The notes: generated by a model from the letters alone, not told the origin. A DNA stretch of 64,000 bases from RPQJ01 sp963746325 (GCA_963746325.1 CAVVBC010000036.1:248001-312000), one strand, 5' to 3'; counted from the first letter of the stretch, positions 43,615 through 52,807 are shown. Numbers and translations: made by a program.

Positions 43615-44118
43615 ATGCAGACCGACCCCCACCTTTACGTCGACGCCGACGCGTGTCCCGTCAAGCCCGAGGCCGTGAAGGTCGCGGAGCGGCATGGGCT
43701 GGCCGTCACGTTCGTCGCCAATGCCTGGATGCAGCTGCCGCGCGCGCCGAAGGTGCGCATGCAGGTCGTCACCGGGGCATTCGACGCGGCGGACGACTGG
43801 ATCGTCGAGCAAGTGGTGGCAGCCGACGTCGTCGTCACCGCCGACATTCCGCTGGCGTCGCGTTGCCTGCAGAAGGGCGCGCGCGTGCTGGGACCGTCCG
43901 GCAAGCCGTTTACTCCTGACAACATCGGCAACGCGCTCGCGACGCGCGAGCTCATGTCGGACCTCCGTGCCTACGGCGTGGGTGGCGGCCCGCCGCCATT
44001 CGGCCCCCGCGACCGTTCCCGTTTCCTCGACGCGCTCGAACTGGCAGTACGCGAGGCCAAGCGCCAGCGCACCAGCCTCGTGCCCGCGTCCGTCCCTTCA
44101 CCTCCCATGGCGCCCTGA
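43615..44118 (+). CDS. YaiI/YqxD family protein (UPF0178, DUF188)
   Basis: A 167-residue member of the YaiI/YqxD family with PIN-like nuclease fold. The acidic signature VDADACPVKPEAVKVAERHG at the start, DAADDWIVEQV and VVVTADIPLASRCLQKGA and GKPFTPDNIGNALATRELM are all present. The activity is not known. Its stop is immediately followed by the ATG of the ABC-F gene. Confidence 0.88.
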   Translation: MQTDPHLYVDADACPVKPEAVKVAERHGLAVTFVANAWMQLPRAPKVRMQVVTGAFDAADDWIVEQVVAADVVVTADIPLASRCLQKGARVLGPSGKPFTPDNIGNALATRELMSDLRAYGVGGGPPPFGPRDRSRFLDALELAVREAKRQRTSLVPASVPSPPMAP

Positions 44119-45723
44119 ATGCTTTCCACGACCAATCTCTCGATCCAGTTCGAAGCCAAGCCGCTGTTCGAAAACGTCTCCGTCAAGTTCAGCGACGGCA
44201 ATCGCTACGGGCTGATCGGCGCCAACGGCTGCGGCAAGTCCACGCTCATGAAGATTCTCGGCGGCGAGCTTGAGCCGAGTTCCGGCGACGTCGTGCTGCA
44301 GAACGGCATGCGCATGGGCAAGCTGAACCAGAACCAGTTCGCGTACGAGGACGAGCGCGTGCTCGACGTGGTGATGCAGGGCCATGCCGAGATGTGGAAG
44401 GCCATGCGCGAGCGCGACGCCATCTATGCGAATCCGGAGGCGACCGACGAGGATTACATGCGCGCGGCCGAACTCGAGGGCAAGGTCGCCGAGTACGACG
44501 GGTACACCGCAGAAGCGCGGGCGGGCTCGGTCCTGATCGACGCCGGCATCGACGAAGACAAGCACAACCTGCCGATGCGCGAGATCCCGCCCGGACTCAA
44601 GCTGCGCGTGCTGCTCGCGCAGGCGCTGTTCTCACGCCCGGACGTGCTGCTGCTCGACGAACCGACCAACAACCTCGACATCCACTCGATCGGCTGGCTC
44701 GAGCGCACGATCAACGCGTACGACGCGACCATGATCATCATCAGCCACGATCGGCACTTCCTGAACCAGGTCTGCACGCACATCGCCGACCTCGATTTCC
44801 GGCAGCTCAAGATCTATCCGGGCAACTACGACGACTTCATGCTCGCCTCCGTGCAGGCGCGCCAGCGCGTCGAGGCCTCGAACGCCAAGGCGAAGGCGCA
44901 GATTTCGGACCTGCAGGAATTCGTACGCCGCTTCTCGGCCAACGCCTCGAAGGCGCGCCAGGCCACCTCGCGCAAGAAGCAGCTCGAGAAGATCAAGATC
45001 GAGGAGATCCGCCCGTCGTCGCGCCAGAACCCGTACATCCGGTTCGAGCAGGCGAAGAAGCTGTACCGTTCAGCCGTGACCGTCGAAGGCCTGACGTTCC
45101 GTTACCCCGGCGCGGACGCCGACATCTTCACGAACCTCAAGTTCACGATCGAGGCTGAACAGCGCGTCGCGATCATCGGCCCGAACGGCATCGGCAAGAC
45201 CACGCTCATGCGTTGCCTGGCCGGCGACCTGACACCGACGGCCGGCACGATCACGTGGGTCGAGAATGCCCAGGTGGGTTACATGCCGCAGGACCCGAGC
45301 GCCGAGTTTGAACAGAAGGTAGACCTGCTGACCTGGATGTCGACCTGGACCGGCAAGGCCGACGACGAGCAGATCACGCGCGCCACGCTCGGGCGCCTGC
45401 TGTTCTCGGGCGACGAGACCAAGAAGCAGGTCAAGGTGCTGTCGGGCGGCGAGAAGGGCCGCATGATGTACGGCAAGCTCATGCTGACGCGGCCGAACGT
45501 CATGCTGATGGACGAGCCGACCAACCACATGGACATGGAAACGATCGAGTCGCTGCAGATCGGCCTGGAGAAGTATCCCGGCACGCTGGTCTTCGTCTCG
45601 CACGACCGCGAGTTCGTCGGCGGCCTCGCCAACCGCATGATCGAGCTGAAGCCCGACGGCAGCGTCACGGACTTCACCGGCAGCTACGACGAGTATCTCG
45701 ACTCGCAGGGGCTCGAGTCGTAG
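44119..45723 (+). CDS. ybiT: ABC-F family ATPase, YbiT type
   Basis: Soluble tandem ATPase that binds the ribosomal E site; no membrane domain. First Walker A GANGCGKST near residue 35, signature region IPPGLKLRVLLAQAL typical of YbiT, Walker B LLLDEPTNNLDIHS; a linker of coiled coil near residues 235-305 with RRFSANASKARQATSRKKQ; second Walker A GPNGIGKTT, signature LSGGEKGR and LMDEPTNHMD. 534 residues. It is the second gene after the YaiI family gene. Confidence 0.9.
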   Translation: MLSTTNLSIQFEAKPLFENVSVKFSDGNRYGLIGANGCGKSTLMKILGGELEPSSGDVVLQNGMRMGKLNQNQFAYEDERVLDVVMQGHAEMWKAMRERDAIYANPEATDEDYMRAAELEGKVAEYDGYTAEARAGSVLIDAGIDEDKHNLPMREIPPGLKLRVLLAQALFSRPDVLLLDEPTNNLDIHSIGWLERTINAYDATMIIISHDRHFLNQVCTHIADLDFRQLKIYPGNYDDFMLASVQARQRVEASNAKAKAQISDLQEFVRRFSANASKARQATSRKKQLEKIKIEEIRPSSRQNPYIRFEQAKKLYRSAVTVEGLTFRYPGADADIFTNLKFTIEAEQRVAIIGPNGIGKTTLMRCLAGDLTPTAGTITWVENAQVGYMPQDPSAEFEQKVDLLTWMSTWTGKADDEQITRATLGRLLFSGDETKKQVKVLSGGEKGRMMYGKLMLTRPNVMLMDEPTNHMDMETIESLQIGLEKYPGTLVFVSHDREFVGGLANRMIELKPDGSVTDFTGSYDEYLDSQGLES

Positions 45724-45783
45724 GACCCGCTATCTCGGCTGCGCTATGCTCGCCCTCAACTTGAAGCGGAAGGAAGCGGAACC

Positions 45784-47184
45784 ATGGCGCGACCGGTACT
45801 GACCACGTTGGCACTCGCATTGGGCTTGCTGGCGATGCCCGTCATGGCCAGCGAGGTCACGCACGAACCCCAGGCCCGCGAGATCTACGCACGCATCATC
45901 GGGTTCCGCACGGCCGAGGGCCAAGCCCAGGTTCCGGCGATGGTCGCCTACCTGAAGGACGTGCTGACCAAGGCGGGCGTCCCCGCAGCCGACATCGCGA
46001 CTCTCGATTCCGGTGAGGCGCAGGCGATGCTGGTGCGAGTGCCCGGGCGGGGGCGCGGCCGGCCGATCCTGTTCTCGGCCCACATGGATGTCGTCGATGC
46101 CCGCCCCGCGGACTGGGAACGCAGTCCGTTCACGCTGGTCGAAGAAAACGGCGTGTTCTACGGCCGCGGCACCAGCGACAACAAGGCGGGCGTCGCCGCA
46201 ATGATGTCGACGATCCTGCGCCTGCACGCAGCGAAGCTGCAGCCGGAGCGTGATCTCGTCTTCGGGTTCGTCGGCGACGAAGAAACCGGCATGCTCACGA
46301 CGAAGCTGATTGCGGACCATCCGTGGGTCGCCAACGCCGAGTTCGCCATCAACACGGACGCCGGTGGCGGCCTGCTCGACGATGCCACCGGCAAGCCGCT
46401 CATCTACCTCGTGCAGGGCGCCGAGAAGACGTACGCTTCCTTCGTCCTGTCCGTCACCAACCCCGGCGGCCACAGTTCCCGCCCCCGCGCGGACAACGCG
46501 ATCTATCAGCTCGCGCGCGCGATCACCAAGGTCGAGGAGTACCACTTTCCGGTCATGGCCAACGACCTGACGCGCGCGTATCTCGGCGCCGTGGGGCAGG
46601 CGCAGCCGGGGGAAGTCGGTGATGCGTTGCGGCGGTTTGCCGCCGATCCCACCGACACGGCCGCGGCCGAGACGCTGGCCGGAGCACCGGAGTTCGTGGG
46701 CACGACGCGCACGACCTGCGTGGCGACGATGCTCGATGCCGGGCATGCCGAGAATGCTTTGCCGCAGAAGGCGAAGGCCGTCGTCAATTGCCGGATCTTC
46801 CCGGGCGTGCCGGTCGAGACCGTGCGCGAGGCGCTGGTGACTGCGATCGCCGACACCGGGGTCGCTGTGATTACGCAGGACGAGCCGCAGGCGAGCCCGG
46901 TGTCGGAGATGCGACCCGACGTGATGAAGGCCATCACCCGCGCGGTGCACGACAAGTACCCGGGTGTTCCGGTTGTCCCGTACCTGGAGTCCGGCGGCAC
47001 CGACGGCAAGGTCTATCGCACAGAGGGTATCCCGACGTTTGCCAGCTCAGGCTTGTTCTCGAAGGCTTCCGAGATGTACGCGCACGGACTCAACGAACGC
47101 CTGCCGGTACGTTCCTTTTACGAGGGGCTCGATCACATCTACCGGCTCGCGGTGGAGCTCAGTGGTGCGAAGCCGGCGCGGTGA
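45784..47184 (+). CDS. Secreted M20 family metallopeptidase
   Basis: Zinc peptidase of the M20/ArgE/DapE/CPG2 group with signal peptide (TTLALALGLLAMPVMA). Metal ligands are in FSAHMDVVDA, GRGTSDNKAG, GDEETG and NTDAGG; the dimerisation domain follows (SNPGGHSSRP-type VTNPGGHSSRPRADNA). 466 residues. Acts on N-acylated amino acids or dipeptides in the periplasm, substrate unknown. Its end overlaps the convergent acetyltransferase gene by 26 bases. Confidence 0.9.
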   Translation: MARPVLTTLALALGLLAMPVMASEVTHEPQAREIYARIIGFRTAEGQAQVPAMVAYLKDVLTKAGVPAADIATLDSGEAQAMLVRVPGRGRGRPILFSAHMDVVDARPADWERSPFTLVEENGVFYGRGTSDNKAGVAAMMSTILRLHAAKLQPERDLVFGFVGDEETGMLTTKLIADHPWVANAEFAINTDAGGGLLDDATGKPLIYLVQGAEKTYASFVLSVTNPGGHSSRPRADNAIYQLARAITKVEEYHFPVMANDLTRAYLGAVGQAQPGEVGDALRRFAADPTDTAAAETLAGAPEFVGTTRTTCVATMLDAGHAENALPQKAKAVVNCRIFPGVPVETVREALVTAIADTGVAVITQDEPQASPVSEMRPDVMKAITRAVHDKYPGVPVVPYLESGGTDGKVYRTEGIPTFASSGLFSKASEMYAHGLNERLPVRSFYEGLDHIYRLAVELSGAKPAR

Positions 47185-47695
47185 GGCTCCGGGCGAACAG
47201 GTCTACATCGACGCCCTGCAGGCCCGAATACCGCAACTGCTTTTCGACGGCGAACCCCAGCTTGGCCAGCACACCGGCTGAAGCCAGGTTGTCGGGATGG
47301 ACCATCGCGACGAGTCGCGTCAGGCCCAGGTCGGCGCGGGCGAACTCGATCGAAGCCCGTCCTGCTTCGGTGGCGAGTCCCATGCCCCAGAACTCGGGCA
47401 GGAAGCGGTAGCCAAGTTCGGTCTCGCCGATTTCGGGAACATATTTGAGGCCGCTGAACCCGATCACTTCGCCCGAATCCTTCCAGACGCAGGCGAAGCG
47501 GCCATAGCCGTACGTCGCATAGTCCTGAAACGGCGCCGCCAGCATGAACGCTCGCGCTTCCTCCATGGATGCCAGCGGCGTGCTCTGGGCATAGCGGATG
47601 ATCTCGGGCCGGGAGCAGAGCTGATAGAACACGGGCAGGTCGTCGAGCGTGAAACGCCGCAGGATCAAGCGGCCGGTGTCGATGATTTTGTCCAT
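47159..47695 (-). CDS. GNAT family acetyltransferase, RimJ/RimL type
   Basis: A 178-residue N-acetyltransferase. TGRLILRRFTLDDLPVFYQL opens the domain, and ELGYRFLPEFWGMGLATEAG is the acetyl-CoA motif A; MVHPDNLASAGVLAKLGF is the later helix. Such enzymes acetylate protein N-termini, amino acids or drugs; the substrate is unknown. ATG 47695 fits the domain; the open frame reaches TTG 47785. Convergent with the M20 peptidase. Confidence 0.86.
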   Translation of the reverse strand: MDKIIDTGRLILRRFTLDDLPVFYQLCSRPEIIRYAQSTPLASMEEARAFMLAAPFQDYATYGYGRFACVWKDSGEVIGFSGLKYVPEIGETELGYRFLPEFWGMGLATEAGRASIEFARADLGLTRLVAMVHPDNLASAGVLAKLGFAVEKQLRYSGLQGVDVDLFARSLTAPASHH

Positions 47696-47732
47696 GTGAC
47701 GAGTGGTCGGAATGGCCAGGTGTGCAGCAAGG

Positions 47733-48977
47733 TTAATCCACCATGGCTCCGTTCGCTGCTGCGCTTGCGCACTCTGCTGCGACAACCTGCGGTGACGCGA
47801 GCGGCACGCTGAACCAGAAGCGACTCCCGACGCCGGGTTCGCTTTCCAGTCCGATCAGCCCGCCCATTGCCTCGACCAGGCGGCGTGAAATGGCAAGTCC
47901 CAGGCCCGTGCCAGGACGCAGCGCGTTGCCGCCCTGGTGGACGCGCTGAAAGGGCATGAACAGTTCCTTGCGCCGCTCGGCGTTGATGCCGATGCCGCTG
48001 TCCTCAACCTCGACTCGCGCGACATCGCCGTCGATGGCGACGTGCACGGCAACGTGGCCGTGGTCGGTGAACTTGAGTGCATTCGACAGCAGGTTGCGTA
48101 TCACCTGGCCGAGCCGGCGTGGGTCCGCCAGCACAGTGATCGAGCTGGAGCTTTCGGTCCGCCGTAGCTCGAGGTGGCGTTCCCGGGCTTGCGCCTGCGC
48201 AAACTGCACCTGCTCGTCGATGATCGAACGTAGATCGACGCTTTCGATCTCCAGCGCGAGCCGCCCTGCCTCGATGCTCGCCAGGTCCAGGATTTCGCGG
48301 ATCAGTTCGAGCAGTTGCTCGCCCGATGTGCGGATGATCGACAACTGCTTGCGCTGCTCGGCAGCGTCGCAGCCGTGCTCGCTCTCCAGCAACAGCGAGC
48401 TGAAGCCGATGATCGCATTGAGGGGCGTTCGCAACTCGTGGCTGACGGTAGCGAGGAACGCGCTTTTCGCACGGCTCGCGCTCTCGGCATCGTCCCTTGC
48501 GCGCACGAGGTCGATCGTGCGGATGCGAACGAGCTCGTCCATCTTTTCGCGGTAGTGGGTCGTGCCTTCGATGACCGCGCCATTGACCAGGCTCGACAGC
48601 AGGAGGCGCTCTTCAAGCGCCTCCTGCTGCGTAAGGTCGTCGACTACAATCACGTAGAGCGGGTCGGAGTCGGGCTTTTCACGGACCAGGATTGCCACGG
48701 TACGGCTGCTGACCCGGGTGCCATCCGTGCGGACGTAGTGCCACGCTGTCTCGATGGAGGGAGCGCTGGCCTGCAGGCGAGCCATCTCCTCCTTGCTGTC
48801 GCTCAAGTCGACCGGATCGACCAGGTCGTGCAGCGATAAAGTCGATAACTCGTCAAGCCTCCGGCCCAGCAGCGCTGCGAAGTGCTGGTTGGCGCGCACG
48901 ACACGGTTCGTACGCACGTCGACCAGGACGACAGCCTGGGCCACGTGCTCGAACATCGTCTCGAATTGAATGCTCAT
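47733..48977 (-). CDS. PAS-domain sensor histidine kinase
   Basis: A cytoplasmic kinase of 414 residues without membrane helices. An N-terminal PAS domain (VVLVDVRTNRVVRANQHFAALLG) is followed by coiled coil, the phosphoacceptor motif SHELRTPLNAIIGFS near residue 180, and the catalytic domain with N box (VIRNLLSNALKFTD), G1 box (DSGIGI) and G2 box (PGTGLGLAISRRLVEAMGG). No response regulator is adjacent. It is divergent from the unknown/KaiC-like pair, and I infer a functional link only from this position. Confidence 0.9.
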   Translation of the reverse strand: MSIQFETMFEHVAQAVVLVDVRTNRVVRANQHFAALLGRRLDELSTLSLHDLVDPVDLSDSKEEMARLQASAPSIETAWHYVRTDGTRVSSRTVAILVREKPDSDPLYVIVVDDLTQQEALEERLLLSSLVNGAVIEGTTHYREKMDELVRIRTIDLVRARDDAESASRAKSAFLATVSHELRTPLNAIIGFSSLLLESEHGCDAAEQRKQLSIIRTSGEQLLELIREILDLASIEAGRLALEIESVDLRSIIDEQVQFAQAQARERHLELRRTESSSSITVLADPRRLGQVIRNLLSNALKFTDHGHVAVHVAIDGDVARVEVEDSGIGINAERRKELFMPFQRVHQGGNALRPGTGLGLAISRRLVEAMGGLIGLESEPGVGSRFWFSVPLASPQVVAAECASAAANGAMVD

Positions 48978-49028
48978 CGGTGCGCTTGCGACGCCGCTCG
49001 CAAGGCTCTGCTCCGGTTGCGACTGACA

Positions 49029-49119
49029 GGCAGTATGTTCGCTTTCCAGCGACGGCTGGCGCTATTCACGCTGTGTGGCCTGCCGTACAGAGCGGCCGAC
49101 GCATGTCACCCATACTGCC
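49029..49119. promoter_or_regulatory. Spaced inverted repeat between the kinase and the KaiC-like operon
   Basis: GGCAGTATG (49029-49037) and its exact complement CATACTGCC (49111-49119) lie 73 bases apart in the 239-base divergent region. Looping by a dimeric regulator would be possible. Nine bases can recur by chance, so the call is weak. I see no clear promoter otherwise in this gap. Confidence 0.3.
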
Positions 49120-49216
49120 GCAGGCGACGTGAGCAAGATCGAAGGTCGCTGCCCGCATGGCTCGACCGCCAGGGCGTGCCGGGTCCGCAAGACTAGAACT
49201 CGCAGGGCAGTCACCC

Positions 49217-49624
49217 ATGTCGCGCGCAGCCGACCCACCCATTCCAACGCCGCTCTTTCGCCGCATCGAGCGCGACGCCGACGCCGGGCAGGTCGCTGCA
49301 GCGATGTCCTCGATCCTGCAGGAGATCGACCACGTCCTCGTGCCCATCATCGGCGTGCGCGGGGTCAACGCACTTTTCACGCGCAGCGTGCATCTCGCGT
49401 CGGCAGCGAACGGCTGGCTGGTCGCAGGCCCTTACAGCCAGGCGGAACTGGTGGCGTTGCTGGCCGGACGCAGTGACATCGATGCGGCCGCAGGCGCCGA
49501 AGCCTGCCTGCGCGAGTTCTACGACTTGCTGACGGCCCTCATCGGCCCGTCGCTCACGGAGCGGGTCCTGGTCGCAGTCTGGGCTGCCGACTCGATCCGC
49601 TCGATCCCGCAGGTGCCCAAATGA
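49217..49624 (+). CDS. Unknown helical protein coupled to a KaiC-like ATPase
   Basis: A 135-residue, probably all-alpha cytoplasmic protein beginning MSRAADPPIPTPLFRRIE. Noticeable pieces are SSILQEIDHVLVPIIGVRGVNALFTRSVHLAS and CLREFYDLLTALIGPSLTERVL. No catalytic motif or named family is recognised. Its stop overlaps the ATG of the next gene (AATGA), so it is almost surely made together with the KaiC-like protein and may be its regulator or adaptor. An upstream in-frame ATG at 49157 is less likely. Confidence 0.65.
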   Translation: MSRAADPPIPTPLFRRIERDADAGQVAAAMSSILQEIDHVLVPIIGVRGVNALFTRSVHLASAANGWLVAGPYSQAELVALLAGRSDIDAAAGAEACLREFYDLLTALIGPSLTERVLVAVWAADSIRSIPQVPK

Positions 49625-51111
49625 ACGAAAAGAGAGTGACCATTCGTCGCCTTGCCACCGGCGTGCCGGGCCTCGACGAAGTGCTGGGCGGGGGCCTGCC
49701 CGAGTTCTCGTTCAACCTGATAGCCGGCGCACCCGGCAGCGGCAAGACGACCCTGGCACACCAGATCATGTTCGCGCTTGCCACGCCACAGCGACCCGCG
49801 CTGTATTTCACGGCGCTCGGGGAGCCGCCGCTCAAGATGTTGCGTTACCAGCAGCAGTTCGCGTTCTTCGACGAAGCGATGGTGAATGGCTCGGTTCGAT
49901 TCCTGAACCTGTCGGAGGATGCGCTCGCCGGCCGGCTCGATACCGTGCGGGAGACGATCATGGGCGAGGTGGCTCGCTGCGCTCCGGGCCTCGTGTTCGT
50001 GGACTCGTTTCGATCGATCATCAACGCGAACGCAGCACGTGGCGAACCCGACTCGCGCATCGAGCAGTTCGTGCAGCAGCTCGGGGTGGAGATGACGAGT
50101 TGGCAGGCGACCACGTTCCTGCTGGGCGAGTACGCCAGCGAAGCCGATGCGAACCCTGTATTCACCGTCGCGGACGGGCTGATCTGGCTGCGCCAGAGCG
50201 TTCAGCGCAACTCCATGGTGCGCAAGCTGCAGATCCTGAAGATGCGCGGCCAGGCGACACTGCCCGGACTGCACACGTTCCGCATCGACAGCAGCGGCGT
50301 GAAAGTGTTCTCGCCGGCGCGAGTGGCGGACCCGAACTACGCGAGGCTGCGCGCGGCCTTCGCGGGGTCGCGCGCCCGGATGGGCGTGTCCGGACTCGAT
50401 GCGATGCTGGACGGAGGCGTGCCGCGCGGCTATTCGGTGCTCGTGGCTGGCCCGTCCGGTTCCGGCAAGAGCCTCCTCGCGGCGTCTTTCCTGGCTGAGG
50501 GTGCGCGCGTCGGCGAAACCGGGGTCATCGCCGCATTCGAGCAGCATCCCAACCGCTCGCGCAACCGCATCGTCGCCGACCTGATCGCTGCCGATGTCGT
50601 CGGCCTCGTGGACAGTCGTGCGCCCGACCTGTCGATCGACGAGATCGTGCGCTTGATTCTTGCCGAGATCCGACGGCTCAATGCAGCGCGTGTCGTGATC
50701 GATTCGCTCTCGGGGTTCGAACTCGCGCTGGCCCCGACGTTCAAGGATGACTTCCGTGAATCGATGGCGCACATGGTCACGGCGCTCGTGAGCGAGGGGG
50801 TCACGGTGCTGCTGACCTCCGAACTCGAGGACCGCTACACCGACCTGCGCTTCAGTCCCTATGGCACTGCGTTCCTCACCGACGCCATCATCGTGCAGCG
50901 CTACATCGAAGTCGAAAGCCGGCTGCTGCGCGTGATGGCCGTGGTGAAGATGCGCGCGAGCAGGCATTCCAACGAACTGCGGGAATACCACATCGACGGT
51001 GACGGCCTCCACGTGGACGCCATGCTGCTGCAGCGGGAAGGATTGCTGGGAGGGCGCCCAACGGCGTCGAATGCCGTGGCGGATGCAGAGCGAGAATCCG
51101 GGGAGGAATGA
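49621..51111 (+). CDS. KaiC-like double-domain RecA-fold ATPase
   Basis: A 496-residue protein with two KaiC/RadA-like domains. Domain 1: TGVPGLDEVLGGGLPEFSF, Walker A AGAPGSGKT near residue 40, Walker B-type LVFVDSF. Domain 2: SGLDAMLDGGVPRGYS, Walker A AGPSGSGKS near residue 279, RVVIDSLSG. The double catalytic Glu of KaiC is only partly kept (ALGEPP in domain 1, AFEQHP in domain 2). No kaiA or kaiB is nearby, so a clock role is not supported. It is coupled to the unknown gene at 49217 and lies opposite a sensor kinase. Confidence 0.85.
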   Translation: MNEKRVTIRRLATGVPGLDEVLGGGLPEFSFNLIAGAPGSGKTTLAHQIMFALATPQRPALYFTALGEPPLKMLRYQQQFAFFDEAMVNGSVRFLNLSEDALAGRLDTVRETIMGEVARCAPGLVFVDSFRSIINANAARGEPDSRIEQFVQQLGVEMTSWQATTFLLGEYASEADANPVFTVADGLIWLRQSVQRNSMVRKLQILKMRGQATLPGLHTFRIDSSGVKVFSPARVADPNYARLRAAFAGSRARMGVSGLDAMLDGGVPRGYSVLVAGPSGSGKSLLAASFLAEGARVGETGVIAAFEQHPNRSRNRIVADLIAADVVGLVDSRAPDLSIDEIVRLILAEIRRLNAARVVIDSLSGFELALAPTFKDDFRESMAHMVTALVSEGVTVLLTSELEDRYTDLRFSPYGTAFLTDAIIVQRYIEVESRLLRVMAVVKMRASRHSNELREYHIDGDGLHVDAMLLQREGLLGGRPTASNAVADAERESGEE

Positions 51112-51116
51112 AGAAG

Positions 51117-51193
51117 TGGTCGGGATGAAAGGATTTGAACCTTCGACTCCTACGTCCCGAACGTAGTGCTCTACCAGGCTGAGCTACATCCCG
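51117..51193 (-). tRNA. tRNA-Pro (anticodon CGG)
   Basis: Reading leftward, the acceptor stem CGGGATG pairs with CATCCCG, the D arm is AGCTCAGCCTGGTAGAGC, the anticodon stem CTACG/CGTAG encloses TTCGGGA with anticodon CGG, and the T arm contains GGTTCAAATCC. The discriminator A and a genome-encoded CCA follow (51120-51117). Length with CCA is 77 bases. Confidence 0.95.
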
Positions 51194-51342
51194 AATCCAG
51201 TGCAGCGCCGAGGGCCTTCCAGGTTGCGCGGCTCGGGTGGCCGCCGGGAGGCGAGGGCGGCGGGCAGGCCCCGCTGAGAGCCGCGCAGTCTACTGAATGA
51301 CCGCCCTTGATTCAATTAAATGACCGGCGCCGGCACGCTCCG

Positions 51343-52311
51343 TCAATAGGTCCGGGCCACCGCAAACTCGGCCAGCGACTCGAGCGCGTTGCGATAAGGC
51401 GACTCCGGGAGCCTGTGCAGCGCCACGACGGCCAGGTCCTTCTCGCGGCGGGCCATCCGGACCGTGTAATCGAGGCCGCCCGCGGCCGCGATCAGCTGCG
51501 TGATCCGGTCCAGGTCCTCGATGGCGCCATTTTCGATGGCCGTCCGCAGCAGCGCGGCATCGGCGGCGGACGAGTTCGCCAGCGCGTGGATGACCGGCAG
51601 GGTTGGCTTGCCTTCGGCGAGGTCGTCGCCGAGATTCTTCCCGAGCGCGTCCGCCGTGGAGTTGTAGTCGAGCGCGTCGTCCACGAGCTGGAACGCGGTT
51701 CCCAGGTGGCGCCCGTACTCGACCATTGCCTGCTCGATCGCCGGCGGCGAACCGGACAGGATCGCGGCCATCTGCGCGCCCGCTTCGAACAGCTTCGCCG
51801 TCTTGCGGTAGATCACCTCGAGGTACCGCTGCTCGGTGGTCTCCGGGTCGTGCGCGTTCATGAGCTGCAGCACTTCGCCTTCGGCGATGGTGTTGGTCGC
51901 GTTCGCCATCACTTCCTGGATGCGCAGGTCGCCCAGTTCGACCATCATCTGGAACGCCCGGGAATACAGGTAGTCGCCCACCAGCACGCTCGCTTCGTTG
52001 CCAAAGACATGGTTCGCCGTGTTGCGGCCGCGGCGCATGTCCGAGCCGTCCACGACGTCGTCGTGGAGCAGGGTGGCCGTATGGATGAATTCGATGATGG
52101 CCGCCGCCGGGACGTGCTTTTCGCCCGTGTGGCCGCAGGCCTTCGCGGCCACGACGACACTGAGGGGGCGCAACCGCTTGCCGCCGCCGCCGATGATGTA
52201 CTGGGACACCTGGTTGACCAGCACGATGTCGCTGGCCAGACGCCTGACGATGGTCTGGTCCACGCGTTGCAGGTCAGCCGTGACAAGCGCCCGGATTGCT
52301 TCGAGTTGCAT
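51343..52311 (-). CDS. ispB: Octaprenyl (all-trans polyprenyl) diphosphate synthase
   Basis: Makes the side chain of ubiquinone. Long-chain trans-prenyltransferase with first Asp-rich motif LLHDDVVDGSDMRRG near residue 82 and second QLVDDALDYN near 208. GGGGKRLRPL near residue 40 is the substrate-binding stretch. 322 residues, normal. It is divergent from rplU, the usual gammaproteobacterial layout (ispB / rplU-rpmA-obgE). Confidence 0.93.
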   Translation of the reverse strand: MQLEAIRALVTADLQRVDQTIVRRLASDIVLVNQVSQYIIGGGGKRLRPLSVVVAAKACGHTGEKHVPAAAIIEFIHTATLLHDDVVDGSDMRRGRNTANHVFGNEASVLVGDYLYSRAFQMMVELGDLRIQEVMANATNTIAEGEVLQLMNAHDPETTEQRYLEVIYRKTAKLFEAGAQMAAILSGSPPAIEQAMVEYGRHLGTAFQLVDDALDYNSTADALGKNLGDDLAEGKPTLPVIHALANSSAADAALLRTAIENGAIEDLDRITQLIAAAGGLDYTVRMARREKDLAVVALHRLPESPYRNALESLAEFAVARTY

Positions 52312-52408
52312 TCGCGCGACAAACCGCCGGAATGGATTGGGATGGGGGTGAACCCGGCATGGTACCTGTCACCCTCCCCGGAGGGAATGGCGGCGAACCC
52401 CTAAGCGC

Positions 52409-52437
52409 TTGATTTCAGCGGGTCGGTCCCCTAGAAT
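52409..52437 (+). promoter_or_regulatory. rplU promoter
   Basis: TTGATT (52409-52414), 17 bases, TAGAAT (52432-52437) matches a strong sigma70 promoter. It lies about 60 bases before rplU and faces away from ispB. Confidence 0.75.
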
Positions 52438-52448
52438 TCCGCGTCTTT

Positions 52449-52467
52449 CTGCCGGGATTCCCGGCAG
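52449..52467 (+). promoter_or_regulatory. Leader hairpin of the rplU transcript
   Basis: CTGCCGGG (52449-52456) pairs perfectly with CCCGGCAG (52460-52467) around a 3-base loop. It sits in the 5' untranslated region predicted from the upstream promoter. It may be an autoregulatory element of L21, but this is inferred from position only. Confidence 0.5.
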
Positions 52468-52495
52468 CCTACGTTACAGGTTTGGAGTAAGGCTC

Positions 52496-52807
52496 ATGTA
52501 CGCGGTCATTGCGACGGGCGGCAAGCAGTATCGTGTCGCCGAAGGCGACGTGGTGCGCATCGAAAAACTGACCGCCGATGTCGGCGCCGCCGTCGAATTC
52601 GACAAGGTGCTGTTGGTCGGCAGTGGCGGCAACATCAAGGTGGGCGCACCCCTGGTCGCCGGCAGCAAGGTGTCCGCCGTCGTGCACAAGCACGGCAAGG
52701 GCGACAAGAAGGTGATCGTGAAGTTCCGCCGGCGCAAGCACTACCTGCGCCAGGGCACGCATCGCCAGTTCTTCACCGACGTCAAGATCACCGGCATCCA
52801 GGCCTGA
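52496..52807 (+). CDS. rplU: 50S ribosomal protein L21
   Basis: Ribosomal protein L21, 103 residues, starting MYAVIATGGKQYRVAEGD and ending FTDVKITGIQA, with the RNA-binding basic stretch VIVKFRRRKHYLRQGTHRQ. GGAG precedes ATG 52496. First gene of rplU-rpmA, 37 bases before rpmA. Confidence 0.96.
   Translation: MYAVIATGGKQYRVAEGDVVRIEKLTADVGAAVEFDKVLLVGSGGNIKVGAPLVAGSKVSAVVHKHGKGDKKVIVKFRRRKHYLRQGTHRQFFTDVKITGIQA

Noticed and set aside
49621..51111. A circadian clock locus
   Set aside because: Only a KaiC-like ATPase is present, with incomplete catalytic glutamates and without kaiA or kaiB; KaiC-like proteins are common in non-clock roles.
51117..51193. tRNA-Pro as an integration site for a mobile island
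   Set aside because: No integrase and no repeat of the tRNA 3' end were seen in the window; the neighbouring genes on the right are core genes.
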